Positions 16,556-26,317 of a stretch of DNA of 64,000 nucleotides are shown here, piece after piece. This stretch comes from Aureliella helgolandensis. Lineage in GTDB: Bacteria > Planctomycetota > Planctomycetia > Pirellulales > Pirellulaceae. The notes below the pieces were generated by a model. It made no database searches and was not told the origin of the DNA. It saw only the letters and a program-made list of their open reading frames with translations. Made by a program: the position numbers and the translations under genes. Within the stretch, counting starts at the first letter, position 1. Each line of letters opens with the position of its first letter. Where the stretch lies: the NCBI RefSeq assembly GCF_007752135.1, contig NZ_CP036298.1, positions 3,286,001 to 3,350,000 of the forward strand. Direction: 5' to 3'.

Positions 16556-19500
16556 CTAATGCGGCTTGAACTCGGTCAAATATCGGAGGAGCGATGCAAG
16601 TTGTGCATCGCTGAGAATGTCCGCCATGTTGGCGGGCATCAACGACTTGTCCGTATCGCGTCGCTCTGCCACCTCTTCGACGGTGAGTGTCACTATTTGG
16701 CCGTCCTGGCGAGTGACATCTAAGCGTCCGTCTGCCCGTTCCTTGACAAGTCCCGACATTACGGTGTCGCTTTCCAGGAGCAGCGACGTCAAACGAAACG
16801 CAACGTCCACATTGCGATTGGGCTCTAGGATGTCCTCAGCCAAGCGATCTCGGCCACGCACGACGGCGCCATCGAGTTGAGGACCAATCAATTTTCCCTC
16901 GCCGCCCAGCTGGTGGCAAATTGCGCAGTGCTGAGTAAACAACTGCTTACCAACAGCGGTGTCGGCTTGACTCCAGTCGATCGTCGCAAGGCGTTTAGCC
17001 GCGAGGTCTTCATCCGTTGAGGTTTTCTCTGCCGCGGCGATCAGCTGCTCCAATGCGTCGCGGTCTTGCTGCGCGAGCTTGGCGGGTAACAGCCCCGCTT
17101 GACCACGGAAGGAACCTGCATGGATTGCTCCTTGGTTGGCTAGAGTGACGAGCAGCTCACATCCCTCTACTGAAACCAAGAACGCTTCTGTGAGCTTTTT
17201 TTGCTCGGGTCCGGCGGCGGATGCATAAAGCTCTCGCGCGAGCTGCAGCAGTGCGTCTTGGCCAACGCCTGCAGAGTCCAGGAGACTGGACTGAATCAAG
17301 TCGGTGCGTCCGAGTGCTAACGCCTGTTTCGCCAGTTTCGCAGGTAGGGGCAGCTTGGCACCCACCAGCATTGCCCCCATGAGCTGGACGCGCTGTTGCT
17401 CTCCTAATTCAAGCTGTAGGAGTCGGGGAGGCCAAGCGCGCGCTGACTTTGATTGCGCGTCGGTGTACTGCCCCAATTCGAACAGCTGGTTGATCGCGGC
17501 AACCTGTTGGGTGGTGCTACTAAACTCCAATGACGGCTCTGAGAACCTCCCCACTGCGATCCAAGCGAAGGCTCCAGCCGCATCTTGATCGACCAGTTCG
17601 ACATAGACTTCCGACCCGGCCCAAGGTGTTAGATCCCAGGTAGTTTTTTGAGCGGTGTCGCTGCGAGGCGGAAAGGCCTGCATCAGGATCTCCTCTGTCC
17701 CGGCTTGCCGCAGTCGGACCCTATTGAGCTTTTGATCCGGTTCGCTTGGTGTCCCGTTGTGGCCGGCGATCCAAAACTCAAGCACGGAAGGGCAAGCAAA
17801 CGGCTCCGTCCGAATTGCACCCGTGTAAGCCTCGCCCAATACAAAGCTAGAGCGTAGGGGTGAAAGTTGTCCGTCCGCGGCAGGTCGCTCTTGCGGTGGC
17901 CATGTGGGACTTCCCAACCAAGCAAGCGAAGGCCCGTTGGCTTGCAGCGATTCGCTGAGTTCGCCACAGAGTTGATTCAGCAATGCATCTAGGTAGGCGT
18001 CGAGTTCATCAGGCAATGTTGCATGCCCATGCTGGAGGTAGACCGCGCTGAGTTGCCCAAAGAGTTTAGCCTGCTCGAGGTGTTGGTCGGGCTCCAAGTG
18101 GGAGGTGGAACTGAGGCGGTCAATGGCTGCCAATAGATCGGCGAGGTTGATGGTCGTGATATGTTGCAGGCCTAAATCCAATGCTTGCTGTGTAATCGCG
18201 GAATCTGTATTGCGAGGTGAAATTGCGTATTGAAGCAGCGTCTTGGCTGCCTCACCAGAGGCGAGCCCGGGGAGTATGCCGACAAATTCGCTGAGCATCG
18301 TCGCTGATTGATGCGGGGGCTGCGATACGGTGCTCTCGTCCCCAAGCAATTGATCGGAGAGTGTGCGGACGATCGCTGGCCGGCTCAACAGGTTGCGGGC
18401 AGCCAGCCTCGCCGTGTGTGAGAGAGCTGGATCGGAAACTCGGACTTGTGAGGCTAACTCCAGCAGGCGCAGGACATCCTCTGGATGCTGGCTGGTGCTT
18501 CCCAGCGAAAGTGCAGCTGCCCGTTGAAGGTGAGGCGTGTTGGCTTGAAGGAGCAGCGCGCGCGCGACCGTTTGGATTCTAGGGAGTACTGCAATTCGCT
18601 TTTGGTTGCGCGGCAACTCGGTCGTCAAGTGCAATAGTCGAGCGGTCAGAAACGCTGAAGCACCGGAGTCGCTTTGCAGTTGCTGTTCCAAGAGAGCCAC
18701 CAATTGCTCTGCCGACAGTCGCCCGCTGCGCCAAAGTATTTCCAAGCCGCTGATTCGCTTCAGTTGGGCCCCCTGGCGGTCTTCTAGGGTGCTACGGAGA
18801 CTCGCTTCCCAATTCCCGGCAAATAGACGGTTTAGCTCTTCGCTGCCGGCATCGTTGGAGGACGCCTGGAGCCATGTTTCCACGGCTGCCCTGCGTCGCA
18901 TGGGATTGACGCTGGTAAGTTGGACGTCAATGTCAGAGAGCCGTGTAGCAGTCGCCAGAGGTGGAACCGTTGCCGGCTGGTTCTGAGCGTAGGAAATTCT
19001 CCAGATGCGACCACTATCGCGATCTCGACCCGGGTGGGTGAGCGGAACCTCATAGTGGCCAATGATCTTATTGTAGAAATCGGCAACATAGAGCGCACCA
19101 TCGGGGCCCATTTGGATATCGACGGGGCGGAACCATGGATCATCGCAGGTTAGAAAATCGGGAAGTTCTCGGGCGGTCGCAGTGGCCCCTTGCCACACCA
19201 GTTCGTTGGCATTGATACGACTCGTCATCACATTGCCGCTGTAAAAACGTTGGCGGTAGGCAGGAGGGAAGGCAGTTCCTTGATAGTACATAAGGCCGCT
19301 GATCGCGGTGCTGCCGTGCAAGTGCTGCATCATATCCGGCGCGAAACCCATGCCGTCGTGGGGACGTCCAAAACTCTCATAGCAAGCTCCGGGCAACAGG
19401 GCAGTCAATGGTTTGCTATGGCAGTCTGCCGTGTACCAATTGCCCCACTCGTCGGAGGTCATTCCAAATGGATTGACTTGCCCACTCGTATATTGTTCTA

Positions 19501-20374
19501 CTCGAGAACCATCTTCCCGAAAGCGGAAGGTGTTTCCAGACATCAATTTAATGCTCGAACCGTCCGCCGCAGTGACTTGGGAGTGATTGTTGAATCCGTG
19601 GCAAGCATAGATCCAGCCATCCTCGCCGCGACGCAACGCGTTGATCATTCCGTGTGTGTCACGCGTCGTATCGAAGGGGCCCAGAATCAATTTGCGGTCG
19701 TCGGCACGGCCATCGCCGTCGGTATCGCGGAGTAAATAGAGATTGGGGATGTCAAAGCAGATGACTCCTCCAGGGACTGGCAGAAGGCCCATCGGGATGT
19801 TCAGCTTGTCAGCAAACACGGTTGTCTTGTCCGCTTGCCCATCTTGGTTTGTATCCTCCAAAATCAATATTTGGTCCCGAGGTTCGCGGCCGTCACGAAC
19901 CGGGTAGGGATACTCGACGGTGGAAGTAATCCAAAGCCGTCCCTGCGGATCCCACGCCATGTTCAACGGCTTGGCAATATCCATTTCAGCAGCAAACAGA
20001 TTAATTTCAAACCCAGGTGGTAGATGGAAACTGGCCTGTTCCTGGGCCGGGGTTTGCCAGTCGGATTCGCGAACTCCCTCGCCAAAGTCCTGTGCCTGAG
20101 TTGAGGGTTCTGCCGCACCTTGAAACTTGGCCTCGTCTGCTCGGAGAAAATCTACCCCACCGACTACAGTGGATGCGGCGAGCAGAAGGGTCGCGACTTG
20201 GGCGGCAGGACGATCGAAGATGAGTTGCGCCGGTGGACGTCTCCTGCCCAGCGGACCCGCAAGATTCGTTTGGAAATCTTGGCTTGCGGGGCAGGTCGAT
20301 CGGAGGCGGGCAGAGAAGCGGGCCAGATTTGACAATCTTCTCGTGAATTCAAACAGACGCAAGATGGGAAACAT
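16556..20374 (-). CDS. PVC-type membrane-bound haem dehydrogenase
   Basis: 1272 residues. An N-terminal hydrophobic segment at about 58-75 acts as signal or anchor. Residues about 95-460 form a glucose/sorbosone-dehydrogenase-like beta-propeller (FHLPPGFEINLFAAEMDIAKPLNMAWDPQGRLW, with DTDGDGRADDRKLI and QMGPDGALYVADFYNKIIGH). A HEAT-like helical region follows, about 490-800, then a beta-rich segment at 830-960. The C-terminus has a cytochrome c-like domain with CAICH at residues 1150-1154, GPQLDG and a late Met that could be the axial ligand. This order matches the planctomycete and verrucomicrobial putative membrane-bound dehydrogenases plus haem-binding domain. It probably oxidises a sugar-like substrate and passes electrons to its own haem. 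Single-gene unit. Confidence 0.9.
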   Translation of the reverse strand: MFPILRLFEFTRRLSNLARFSARLRSTCPASQDFQTNLAGPLGRRRPPAQLIFDRPAAQVATLLLAASTVVGGVDFLRADEAKFQGAAEPSTQAQDFGEGVRESDWQTPAQEQASFHLPPGFEINLFAAEMDIAKPLNMAWDPQGRLWITSTVEYPYPVRDGREPRDQILILEDTNQDGQADKTTVFADKLNIPMGLLPVPGGVICFDIPNLYLLRDTDGDGRADDRKLILGPFDTTRDTHGMINALRRGEDGWIYACHGFNNHSQVTAADGSSIKLMSGNTFRFREDGSRVEQYTSGQVNPFGMTSDEWGNWYTADCHSKPLTALLPGACYESFGRPHDGMGFAPDMMQHLHGSTAISGLMYYQGTAFPPAYRQRFYSGNVMTSRINANELVWQGATATARELPDFLTCDDPWFRPVDIQMGPDGALYVADFYNKIIGHYEVPLTHPGRDRDSGRIWRISYAQNQPATVPPLATATRLSDIDVQLTSVNPMRRRAAVETWLQASSNDAGSEELNRLFAGNWEASLRSTLEDRQGAQLKRISGLEILWRSGRLSAEQLVALLEQQLQSDSGASAFLTARLLHLTTELPRNQKRIAVLPRIQTVARALLLQANTPHLQRAAALSLGSTSQHPEDVLRLLELASQVRVSDPALSHTARLAARNLLSRPAIVRTLSDQLLGDESTVSQPPHQSATMLSEFVGILPGLASGEAAKTLLQYAISPRNTDSAITQQALDLGLQHITTINLADLLAAIDRLSSTSHLEPDQHLEQAKLFGQLSAVYLQHGHATLPDELDAYLDALLNQLCGELSESLQANGPSLAWLGSPTWPPQERPAADGQLSPLRSSFVLGEAYTGAIRTEPFACPSVLEFWIAGHNGTPSEPDQKLNRVRLRQAGTEEILMQAFPPRSDTAQKTTWDLTPWAGSEVYVELVDQDAAGAFAWIAVGRFSEPSLEFSSTTQQVAAINQLFELGQYTDAQSKSARAWPPRLLQLELGEQQRVQLMGAMLVGAKLPLPAKLAKQALALGRTDLIQSSLLDSAGVGQDALLQLARELYASAAGPEQKKLTEAFLVSVEGCELLVTLANQGAIHAGSFRGQAGLLPAKLAQQDRDALEQLIAAAEKTSTDEDLAAKRLATIDWSQADTAVGKQLFTQHCAICHQLGGEGKLIGPQLDGAVVRGRDRLAEDILEPNRNVDVAFRLTSLLLESDTVMSGLVKERADGRLDVTRQDGQIVTLTVEEVAERRDTDKSLMPANMADILSDAQLASLLRYLTEFKPH

Positions 20375-20825
20375 GTGGTTCAGGCTTCTTGGCGGGGGTG
20401 CTGGGGTAGGGCGGGACGATGTCCGTTGGTCGGACCTTAGGGCCTATTATGCGCTACAGTCACGCGGGTGTGAATCGTGCGCAGCTGTGCGAATCATCAA
20501 CTGTGGGCAGCGGGCGGAAAGTGCATGGGACCTATGCTGTGCCTATCCAGACTGCCGATTTAAAAGCATCTTTCGGTCGAACGCACAGGCAGTGCTCAAA
20601 ATTGCCGTGGAGCGGCATTCACCTTGCCTTGCTTACGCTGCGTGGGGGCGATTTCATCAGGCCCCCATCCGGCGGCCTGCGATTTCAACAAGGGCGGCAT
20701 GGTTCTGGAAAAGAGCTGCCCCCGCTGGCTATTCTGCCGCCTTCCGCCAATTCCGGGCTAGTGGCCTGCGCATGGAGCCTGCGCAGAGAGCTGAACGCAG
20801 AGGCTGCAAGTGGTGGAGGGGCGGT
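20375..20825. other. Intergenic region without recognised features
   Basis: About 450 bp between the Sua5 stop and the start of the haem dehydrogenase, both on the minus strand, so the dehydrogenase probably has its own promoter here. Plus-strand frames run through it but also run antisense into the flanking genes and carry no motifs. Confidence 0.45.
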
Positions 20826-21818
20826 TCAGAGTTCGCGAGCCGCAGAACGCTGCTGGCGATCGCGTAGGGCTCCGCCAATTTCAGTCGGCGAAACCAACTC
20901 TACAAATGCGGTTCTCAGATGGCGGCGGTCTGTTTCGCGGAGGAATTCGTAATAGCCTCGCGCATAATCCTCAACCGACGGATAGAGCTGAATATAGGCG
21001 AGGGTGGAATCATCCGGCGGGGGAGTCAGACCACAGTAGGCTGACTCTGCAGGTGATGGTTGCTGAGGAAGTTCTGCCAAGGCATCCTCCCCAACTAAGA
21101 TCACCCGGGCGGTTGGCTGGTAGTGAGGATGGCGCAGGCCAGGGGAAGCGAGTCCAATTCCCGCCGCATCGGAAGTCGTTGGCAGCGCGCGTGCTTCTGC
21201 GATCACTTGCTGCAACTGCGTTAGGCTGATTCCTCCGGCGCGAAGCAAAATGGGGTGCTGGGAGGTGCAGTCGACAACGGAGGATTCCAGCCCAATGCCA
21301 CAGGGGGGGCCGGCGAGGACTGCATCGATTCTACCGTCCAGGTCTTCAAGCACTGCTTGCCAAGTGGTGCAGCTCGGCCGACCTGATAAGTTGGCGGAGG
21401 GGGCGGCGATCGGTAGGTTTGTCGCAGCTATAAGCTCTAGAGCTAAGGGAGCAAAAGGAATCCGAATACCTACCGTGTTCAACCCTCCAGTGACGCTGGA
21501 GACAATCTTGGGCGACTTGGGGAGCACCGTCGTTAAGGGACCCGGGGAGAAGGCAGCGAGCAGTTGCTTGGCCGATTCCGTCAATTCCGACGCGGCCATT
21601 CGCCAGTCGCGGACGGCAGCCAAGTGGACAATCAGGGGGTTATCGCTCGGCCGCCCCTTGGCAAGGAAGAGACGCTGGATGGCGGCTTGATTCGTGGCGT
21701 CGGCTCCCAATCCGTAGACGGTTTCGGTAGGGAATGCGACCAGCCCACCATCACGGAGAATCGCAGCGGCAACGGAACAATCGTAGACAATCTGTGTGGT
21801 CGGCATCGGTGGCAGCAA
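20826..21818 (-). CDS. sua5: L-threonylcarbamoyladenylate synthase, Sua5 type
   Basis: 330 residues. The YrdC domain covers about 8-200: GGLVAFPTETVYGLGADATN, LFLAKGRPSDNPLIVHLA, AFSPGPLTTVLPKS, VGIRIPFAPLALELI and PIAAPSANLSGRPSCT are all present. A second domain at about 230-330 is the Sua5 C-terminal domain, so this is the long form rather than TsaC. It makes threonylcarbamoyl-AMP from threonine, bicarbonate and ATP, the first step of the t6A37 tRNA modification. It is divergent from coaE, with about 220 bp between them for both promoters. An ATG four codons downstream is an alternative start. Confidence 0.94.
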   Translation of the reverse strand: MLPPMPTTQIVYDCSVAAAILRDGGLVAFPTETVYGLGADATNQAAIQRLFLAKGRPSDNPLIVHLAAVRDWRMAASELTESAKQLLAAFSPGPLTTVLPKSPKIVSSVTGGLNTVGIRIPFAPLALELIAATNLPIAAPSANLSGRPSCTTWQAVLEDLDGRIDAVLAGPPCGIGLESSVVDCTSQHPILLRAGGISLTQLQQVIAEARALPTTSDAAGIGLASPGLRHPHYQPTARVILVGEDALAELPQQPSPAESAYCGLTPPPDDSTLAYIQLYPSVEDYARGYYEFLRETDRRHLRTAFVELVSPTEIGGALRDRQQRSAAREL

Positions 21819-22037
21819 ATCGTTGACGGCTGAGCAAGTCTTCCAGGAAGCGGGCTGATTCTACCGCTGCTGCGGCTGGTACGCGAGCACTCAAATTCGG
21901 TGTGGAACGCACAGCCATCTGAGGACGTCCCTGGGAAGGAGGGCAGGCTCATTTGCAACCACTGTTCAACACAGTACATTCGAGATTCCAGTGCCACCCG
22001 TTCTAAACGGTCGATCGATTGCAGCCAGTTCCCTGAG

Positions 22038-22697
22038 ATGCTCGGAAAAAAGATGCGTTTGAATCCAACGAAAAAACGGCCTTTTGTAGTCGGATTTGTA
22101 GGCGGGATCGCCGCTGGGAAGACTCATTTTGGCGCGGCCTTGGAATCCCTGGGAGCGGTGCGGATTGATGCCGATGCGATTGGCCACCGAGTCCTGCAGG
22201 ATCCAGCCGTCCAGTCCCGACTTTGCGAATTGTTTGGCGATGCGATTGTACGATCCGATGGGACTCTCGACAGGAAGGCTCTTGCGGCGTGCGTCTTTGG
22301 TGATACCCCTGTAGCGAAAGCGGCCAAATTGCAACTTGAAGAGTTGGTGCACCCGCGAATTCACGCTTTGGCGGTCGCCAAATTGCAGGAGTATCAGGCT
22401 GCCTGTGAGCCGCCCGTGGTCGTGGTCATCGATGCTCCGTTGCTGCTGGAGGCTGGCTGGGCACCCTACTGCGATGCGATCATTTTTATTGAAACGCCCT
22501 TCGCCGTTCGCGCTCGTCGAGCTTTAGAACGGGGTTGGACGGAAACGCACTTGCGTGATCGAGAGGCATCCCAACTACCACTGAATGAAAAACGCAAGCA
22601 GGCGACACATGTCGTTAGTGGGCAGCTCGATGAGTCCCAAGTTGCGGCATATTGCGAGGATCTAGTCGCACAGATCGAGATGCGCAGCGGGGCCTGA
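22038..22697 (+). CDS. coaE: Dephospho-CoA kinase
   Basis: 219 residues from the ATG at 22038; the ATG at 22053 is equally possible, and the longer frame to 21900 looks non-coding. The P-loop is GGIAAGKT, followed by LGAVRIDADAIGHRVL, the CoaE substrate-binding pattern. VHPRIHALAV, VVVIDAPLLLEAGW and the lid residues (ARRALERGWTETHLRDREASQ) agree with the family. It phosphorylates the 3'-hydroxyl of dephospho-CoA, the last step of CoA synthesis, in the cytosol. Family length is about 200 residues. Confidence 0.94.
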   Translation: MLGKKMRLNPTKKRPFVVGFVGGIAAGKTHFGAALESLGAVRIDADAIGHRVLQDPAVQSRLCELFGDAIVRSDGTLDRKALAACVFGDTPVAKAAKLQLEELVHPRIHALAVAKLQEYQAACEPPVVVVIDAPLLLEAGWAPYCDAIIFIETPFAVRARRALERGWTETHLRDREASQLPLNEKRKQATHVVSGQLDESQVAAYCEDLVAQIEMRSGA

Positions 22698-23146
22698 GAC
22701 TGCCCCCGCTATGGTGATTTTGCGTTCCCTCTGCCCCTCCCAGAATCACTCTGTGCATGATGACACTCTGTGCATGATGACCCTGTGAATTCTGGAGGCC
22801 GGAAATGCTGTCTTGCCGGCGTGCCCTAGCAATTCCCGCCTGGACTAGAATGGCAGCTCGCGTCGGGGGGATGGTGGAGGCGGAGTGGCAGGCTGCGATT
22901 GAAAAAGTCGAGCAAATAGCAGCAGCTGATAGCTAAACAACCGCAACGGGGGTATTATTGGACTGTGCAGTACCCCAGCTTGCGCTCTATGCGCAATCGT
23001 CGCAACCGTCAAATTTGCTAAATTTGCGTGAAAGTCCGCAAGGAAACTTAGGTGACGGGTAACTGTATTCCGGGTGGCGACTAGCACAAAGCTAGAAATT
23101 AATTCGAGGATGTAAACTCTTTCAGTTTTGGGAAAGGTCATCTGCT
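22698..23146. other. Intergenic region with a 17-bp tandem duplication
   Basis: About 450 bp between coaE and the metalloprotease gene. It contains the exact tandem duplication at 22747-22780. Promoter elements for the protease should lie nearer 23050-23130 but were not resolved. Confidence 0.4.
22747..22780. repeat. Exact 17-bp tandem repeat, two copies
   Basis: The unit CACTCTGTGCATGATGA occurs at 22747-22763 and again immediately at 22764-22780 with no mismatch. A third partial unit (CCCTGTG) follows. Probably a recent slippage product. Confidence 0.85.
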
Positions 23147-26100
23147 ATGCAGTGGCGTTCAAGCCTTTGCGGCCTGTGGGTTGCAAGTATTTCAGTATTC
23201 ACGATGCTTCCGTCCGCTCAAGCAGCTGACTACCCGCCATTCGACAAGGTGACTGAGGGGTACAAAGTTGTTGAGCCGGCCGGCGACGCGACGCAGTCGA
23301 TGTACACCCTCTATACCAAAGAAAAAGAGGGAGAATTGCTGCTTGAGTTGCCCAAGAATTATGCCAGCAAAAAGTATTTTATCGGTCTGACCGTCGCCAG
23401 CGGGCAAGTTTTTGCTGGATTGCAGGCAGGGGATTTCTACGTTCAATGGCGCGAATACAACAATCGCTTGGCGCTTATTGCACCCAACATGAGCATCCGG
23501 TCTGGTGGAGACTCGGAATCGAAGGATTCCGTAAACCGCTTATTCACTGGTCAAGTCTTGCTCGACCTACCCATCCTCACCATGTCGCCTCGTGGTGGAC
23601 CGGTCATCGATGGGGACCTGTTGTTGGTCAACCAGGCCCCTGTGTTTTTTGGTGCATCAGGTCGTAGCCGCAATTCGGCTTTAGCCAAGATCGTCAAAGC
23701 CAAGGCATTTAAGCAGAACGTTGAACTCGCGTTTGAACTTCCAAGTACGCGCGGCGATTTGCAAACGCTCTACTATTCGATCAGCGAAATTCCAGAGAAC
23801 ACCGGTTATTCCCCACGCGTCGCTGACCAACGCATTGGTTACTTCACGACCTCCTACTCCGATTACGGCAAGTACAAAGAGGACGAAGTTGATATCAATT
23901 TTGTGAACCGCTGGCATTTAGTAAAACGCGATCCGTCGCTCAGCGTTTCGCCTCCGGTTGAACCGATCCGTTTCTACCTAGAACACACCACCCCAGTCCG
24001 TTACCGAAGATGGGTAAAGCAGGGCGTGCTGTATTGGAACAAGGCCTTCGAACGCGTAGGGATCTCCGATGCGATCGTGGTTGAATACCAAGACAAGTCG
24101 ACCGGCGAGAACATGGATAAGGACCCAGAAGATGTTCGCTACAACTTTATTCGGTGGCTGAACAACAATGTCAGCACGGCTATTGGCCCAAGTCGCGTCC
24201 ATCCGGAAACTGGGCAAATTCTCGATGCTGACATCGTCCTAACCGACGGTTGGATTCGGTATTTCAATGAGTCCTTTGATGACTACATGCCGCTGGTCGC
24301 AATGGAAGGGATGAATGCAGAAACGCTAGCTTGGTTGGCCGAGCATCCCAACTGGGATCCACGCGTGCGTTTCGCGAAGCCCAGCCAGCGCGAGCATGTG
24401 GTTCAGCAAATACGCCGCACGATGGCACGCAGCTCTGGCAACCCCAATGCGGTTCAAACGCACATGCTGGGGGACGAAATGCTCGACGGACTCGTCGGAC
24501 GCACTAGCCAAGTTAATGGTCTTTGCATGGCTGCCCAAGGGCGTCGTTTGGATACTTCGGTCATGCGCATGATTTTGGCCATGGGGCCAGAGGCGTTCAT
24601 GAACGACGATACGGAAGTCGAATCCGCTGAGCCAGGTAAGAAGAAGAGGAAAAAGCGGGAAGCTGCTGAGGAAAAGGCAGAAGACGATGACGACGAGGGC
24701 GATGAAAAGTCCGACAAGGCTGCGGCCGATGAGGCCGACGCGACCGCCGATGAGGCAAAGCTAGCCGCCGAAAAAGCAGAGGCAGCAAGAAAGGCTGAAG
24801 AAGAAAAGAAAGCGGAAGCAGCTAAGAAGGAAGAGAAGAAGGAACCTGAGCTGGACGGTATGCCAGAGTCCTTTATCGGCCCACTCTTGGCCGATCTCGT
24901 GGCTCACGAAGTAGGACACACCCTCGGGCTACGGCACAATTTTAAGGCCAGTAGTATTTATCCTCTGAATAAAATCAACAGTGAGGAAGTCAAGTCCGAG
25001 AAGGCGTTAGCCGGTTCGGTCATGGACTATCTCCCAATCAACTTGCATTTCGAGGATGGTGAAATCCAAGGTGATTACACCATGATTGGTTTGGGTGAAT
25101 ACGATATGTGGGCCATTGAGTATGGCTATACGTTTTCCAAAGATCTCGACAAAATCTTGGCTCGCGTCAGCGAACCCGAGTTGCAATTTGCTACCGACGA
25201 AGACACCTCGGGCCCCGATCCTTTGGCGCGTCGCTATGACTTCAGTGCAGAACCGCTGGACTATGCCAAGGAGCAAGCAATTCTAATCGAGCGTTTCCGC
25301 AAAAATCTGATGAACGACTATGTCAAAAAGGGGGATAGTTGGACCAAGGCTCGACAGGGGTACGAACTCACCCTCAGCCTGCAGATGAAGAATGCCAGTA
25401 TGATGGCCAATTGGATTGGGGGTGCTTTTGTCAACCGCGACAAAAAGGGGGATCCTAACGAGCGACTCCCCATTGAAGTCGTTTCGGCAGAACGCCAACG
25501 TACGGCGCTGGAGTTTGTCCTCAGTTCGACCTTCCGCGACGACGCCTACGCACTCAGCCCGGAACTGTTGTCACGCTTAACCAAGGATTTCTTTGGCGGG
25601 TTTGGTTCCGATCCCACATGGCCAGTGCATGATCGCATCCTCTCGATGCAAGCGTCGACGCTGACTTTATTGATGAACGCAACCACTCTGCGGCGCGTGT
25701 ATGACAATGAGTTTCGTGTACCCGCCGACGAAGATGCCTTTACCCTGCCGGAATTGCTAACCGCTATCTCCGACGAAATCTGGACAGAGTTGGATGAGAC
25801 GCCCGAAGGTGAGTTCACGGCTAGGAAGCCGATGATCAGCAGCTTGCGACGGAATTTGCAGCGGGAGCACTTGGACCGCATGGTCGACCTGACTCTACCT
25901 GGTAATGGTTCTTCGGCCGCTTACAAAGCGATCTCGAACCTCTGCATCATGAAGTTGACTTCGATCAAGAAGAAAATTGACCAAGTCTTGGAAGCCAGCG
26001 AAGAAAATGGCATCGATCCCTACACGCTCGCACACCTGATGGAAGCCAGCCAAAGGATCGAGAAAGCATTGGATGCAGACTATGTCTACAATCAATCCTC

Positions 26101-26170
26101 GTCGTCGAGCGGCAGTTTGATCCTGCAGTTGCTGGGCCAAGACGCCGAGTCGGAAGATACGTCTAAGTAG
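23147..26170 (+). CDS. Exported zinc metalloprotease, DUF5117/DUF4953 (met-zincin) type
   Basis: 1007 residues; the ATG at 23147 has AAAGG upstream. A signal peptide ends near SAQA (residue about 27). A DUF5117-like region covers about 50-250. The catalytic zinc motif is HEVGHTLGLRH at residues 587-597 (ligands His587, His591 and His597; base Glu588), with the Met-turn expected near SVMDYLP. Just before the catalytic helix, residues about 486-570 are a highly charged Lys/Glu/Ala/Asp insert (KKKRKKREAAEEK and AEEEKKAEAAKKEEKKE) likely to form an exposed helix or disordered linker. The C-terminal half is helical and matches the rest of the met-zincin family. Predicted periplasmic or secreted protease; substrate unknown. 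A strong terminator follows. Confidence 0.92.
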   Translation: MQWRSSLCGLWVASISVFTMLPSAQAADYPPFDKVTEGYKVVEPAGDATQSMYTLYTKEKEGELLLELPKNYASKKYFIGLTVASGQVFAGLQAGDFYVQWREYNNRLALIAPNMSIRSGGDSESKDSVNRLFTGQVLLDLPILTMSPRGGPVIDGDLLLVNQAPVFFGASGRSRNSALAKIVKAKAFKQNVELAFELPSTRGDLQTLYYSISEIPENTGYSPRVADQRIGYFTTSYSDYGKYKEDEVDINFVNRWHLVKRDPSLSVSPPVEPIRFYLEHTTPVRYRRWVKQGVLYWNKAFERVGISDAIVVEYQDKSTGENMDKDPEDVRYNFIRWLNNNVSTAIGPSRVHPETGQILDADIVLTDGWIRYFNESFDDYMPLVAMEGMNAETLAWLAEHPNWDPRVRFAKPSQREHVVQQIRRTMARSSGNPNAVQTHMLGDEMLDGLVGRTSQVNGLCMAAQGRRLDTSVMRMILAMGPEAFMNDDTEVESAEPGKKKRKKREAAEEKAEDDDDEGDEKSDKAAADEADATADEAKLAAEKAEAARKAEEEKKAEAAKKEEKKEPELDGMPESFIGPLLADLVAHEVGHTLGLRHNFKASSIYPLNKINSEEVKSEKALAGSVMDYLPINLHFEDGEIQGDYTMIGLGEYDMWAIEYGYTFSKDLDKILARVSEPELQFATDEDTSGPDPLARRYDFSAEPLDYAKEQAILIERFRKNLMNDYVKKGDSWTKARQGYELTLSLQMKNASMMANWIGGAFVNRDKKGDPNERLPIEVVSAERQRTALEFVLSSTFRDDAYALSPELLSRLTKDFFGGFGSDPTWPVHDRILSMQASTLTLLMNATTLRRVYDNEFRVPADEDAFTLPELLTAISDEIWTELDETPEGEFTARKPMISSLRRNLQREHLDRMVDLTLPGNGSSAAYKAISNLCIMKLTSIKKKIDQVLEASEENGIDPYTLAHLMEASQRIEKALDADYVYNQSSSSSGSLILQLLGQDAESEDTSK
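24605..24862 (+). other. Low-complexity charged insert inside the metalloprotease gene
   Basis: Codes for residues about 487-572, dominated by Lys, Glu, Ala and Asp, and A/G-rich on the coding strand. It is in frame and interrupts the protein about 15 residues before the zinc-binding helix. Seen directly in the translation. Confidence 0.85.
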
Positions 26171-26204
26171 ACCTCGGTCACCGATCGAATCGAATGCAAT
26201 CCTC

Positions 26205-26234
26205 AACGGCTTCCCCAATCGGGGAGGCCGTTTT
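26205..26234 (+). terminator. Rho-independent terminator of the metalloprotease gene
   Basis: AACGGCTTCCCC pairs with GGGGAGGCCGTT across an AATC loop (one G-T type mismatch), followed by TTTT on the plus strand. It lies 35 bp after the stop. Confidence 0.88.
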
Positions 26235-26317
26235 GCGTTGGGGTTACTACAATGCCTGTTGTCCTCGATTTCAGCTTCTAGCTATTTTCTTCCCCAAGCA
26301 AACTTTGAAGGTATCTG

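Noticed and set aside
20127-20867. 246-residue plus-strand frame between Sua5 and the haem dehydrogenase
   Set aside because: Antisense to the start of the dehydrogenase and end of sua5, Arg/Ser/Cys-rich and without motif; looks like GC-rich chance coding.
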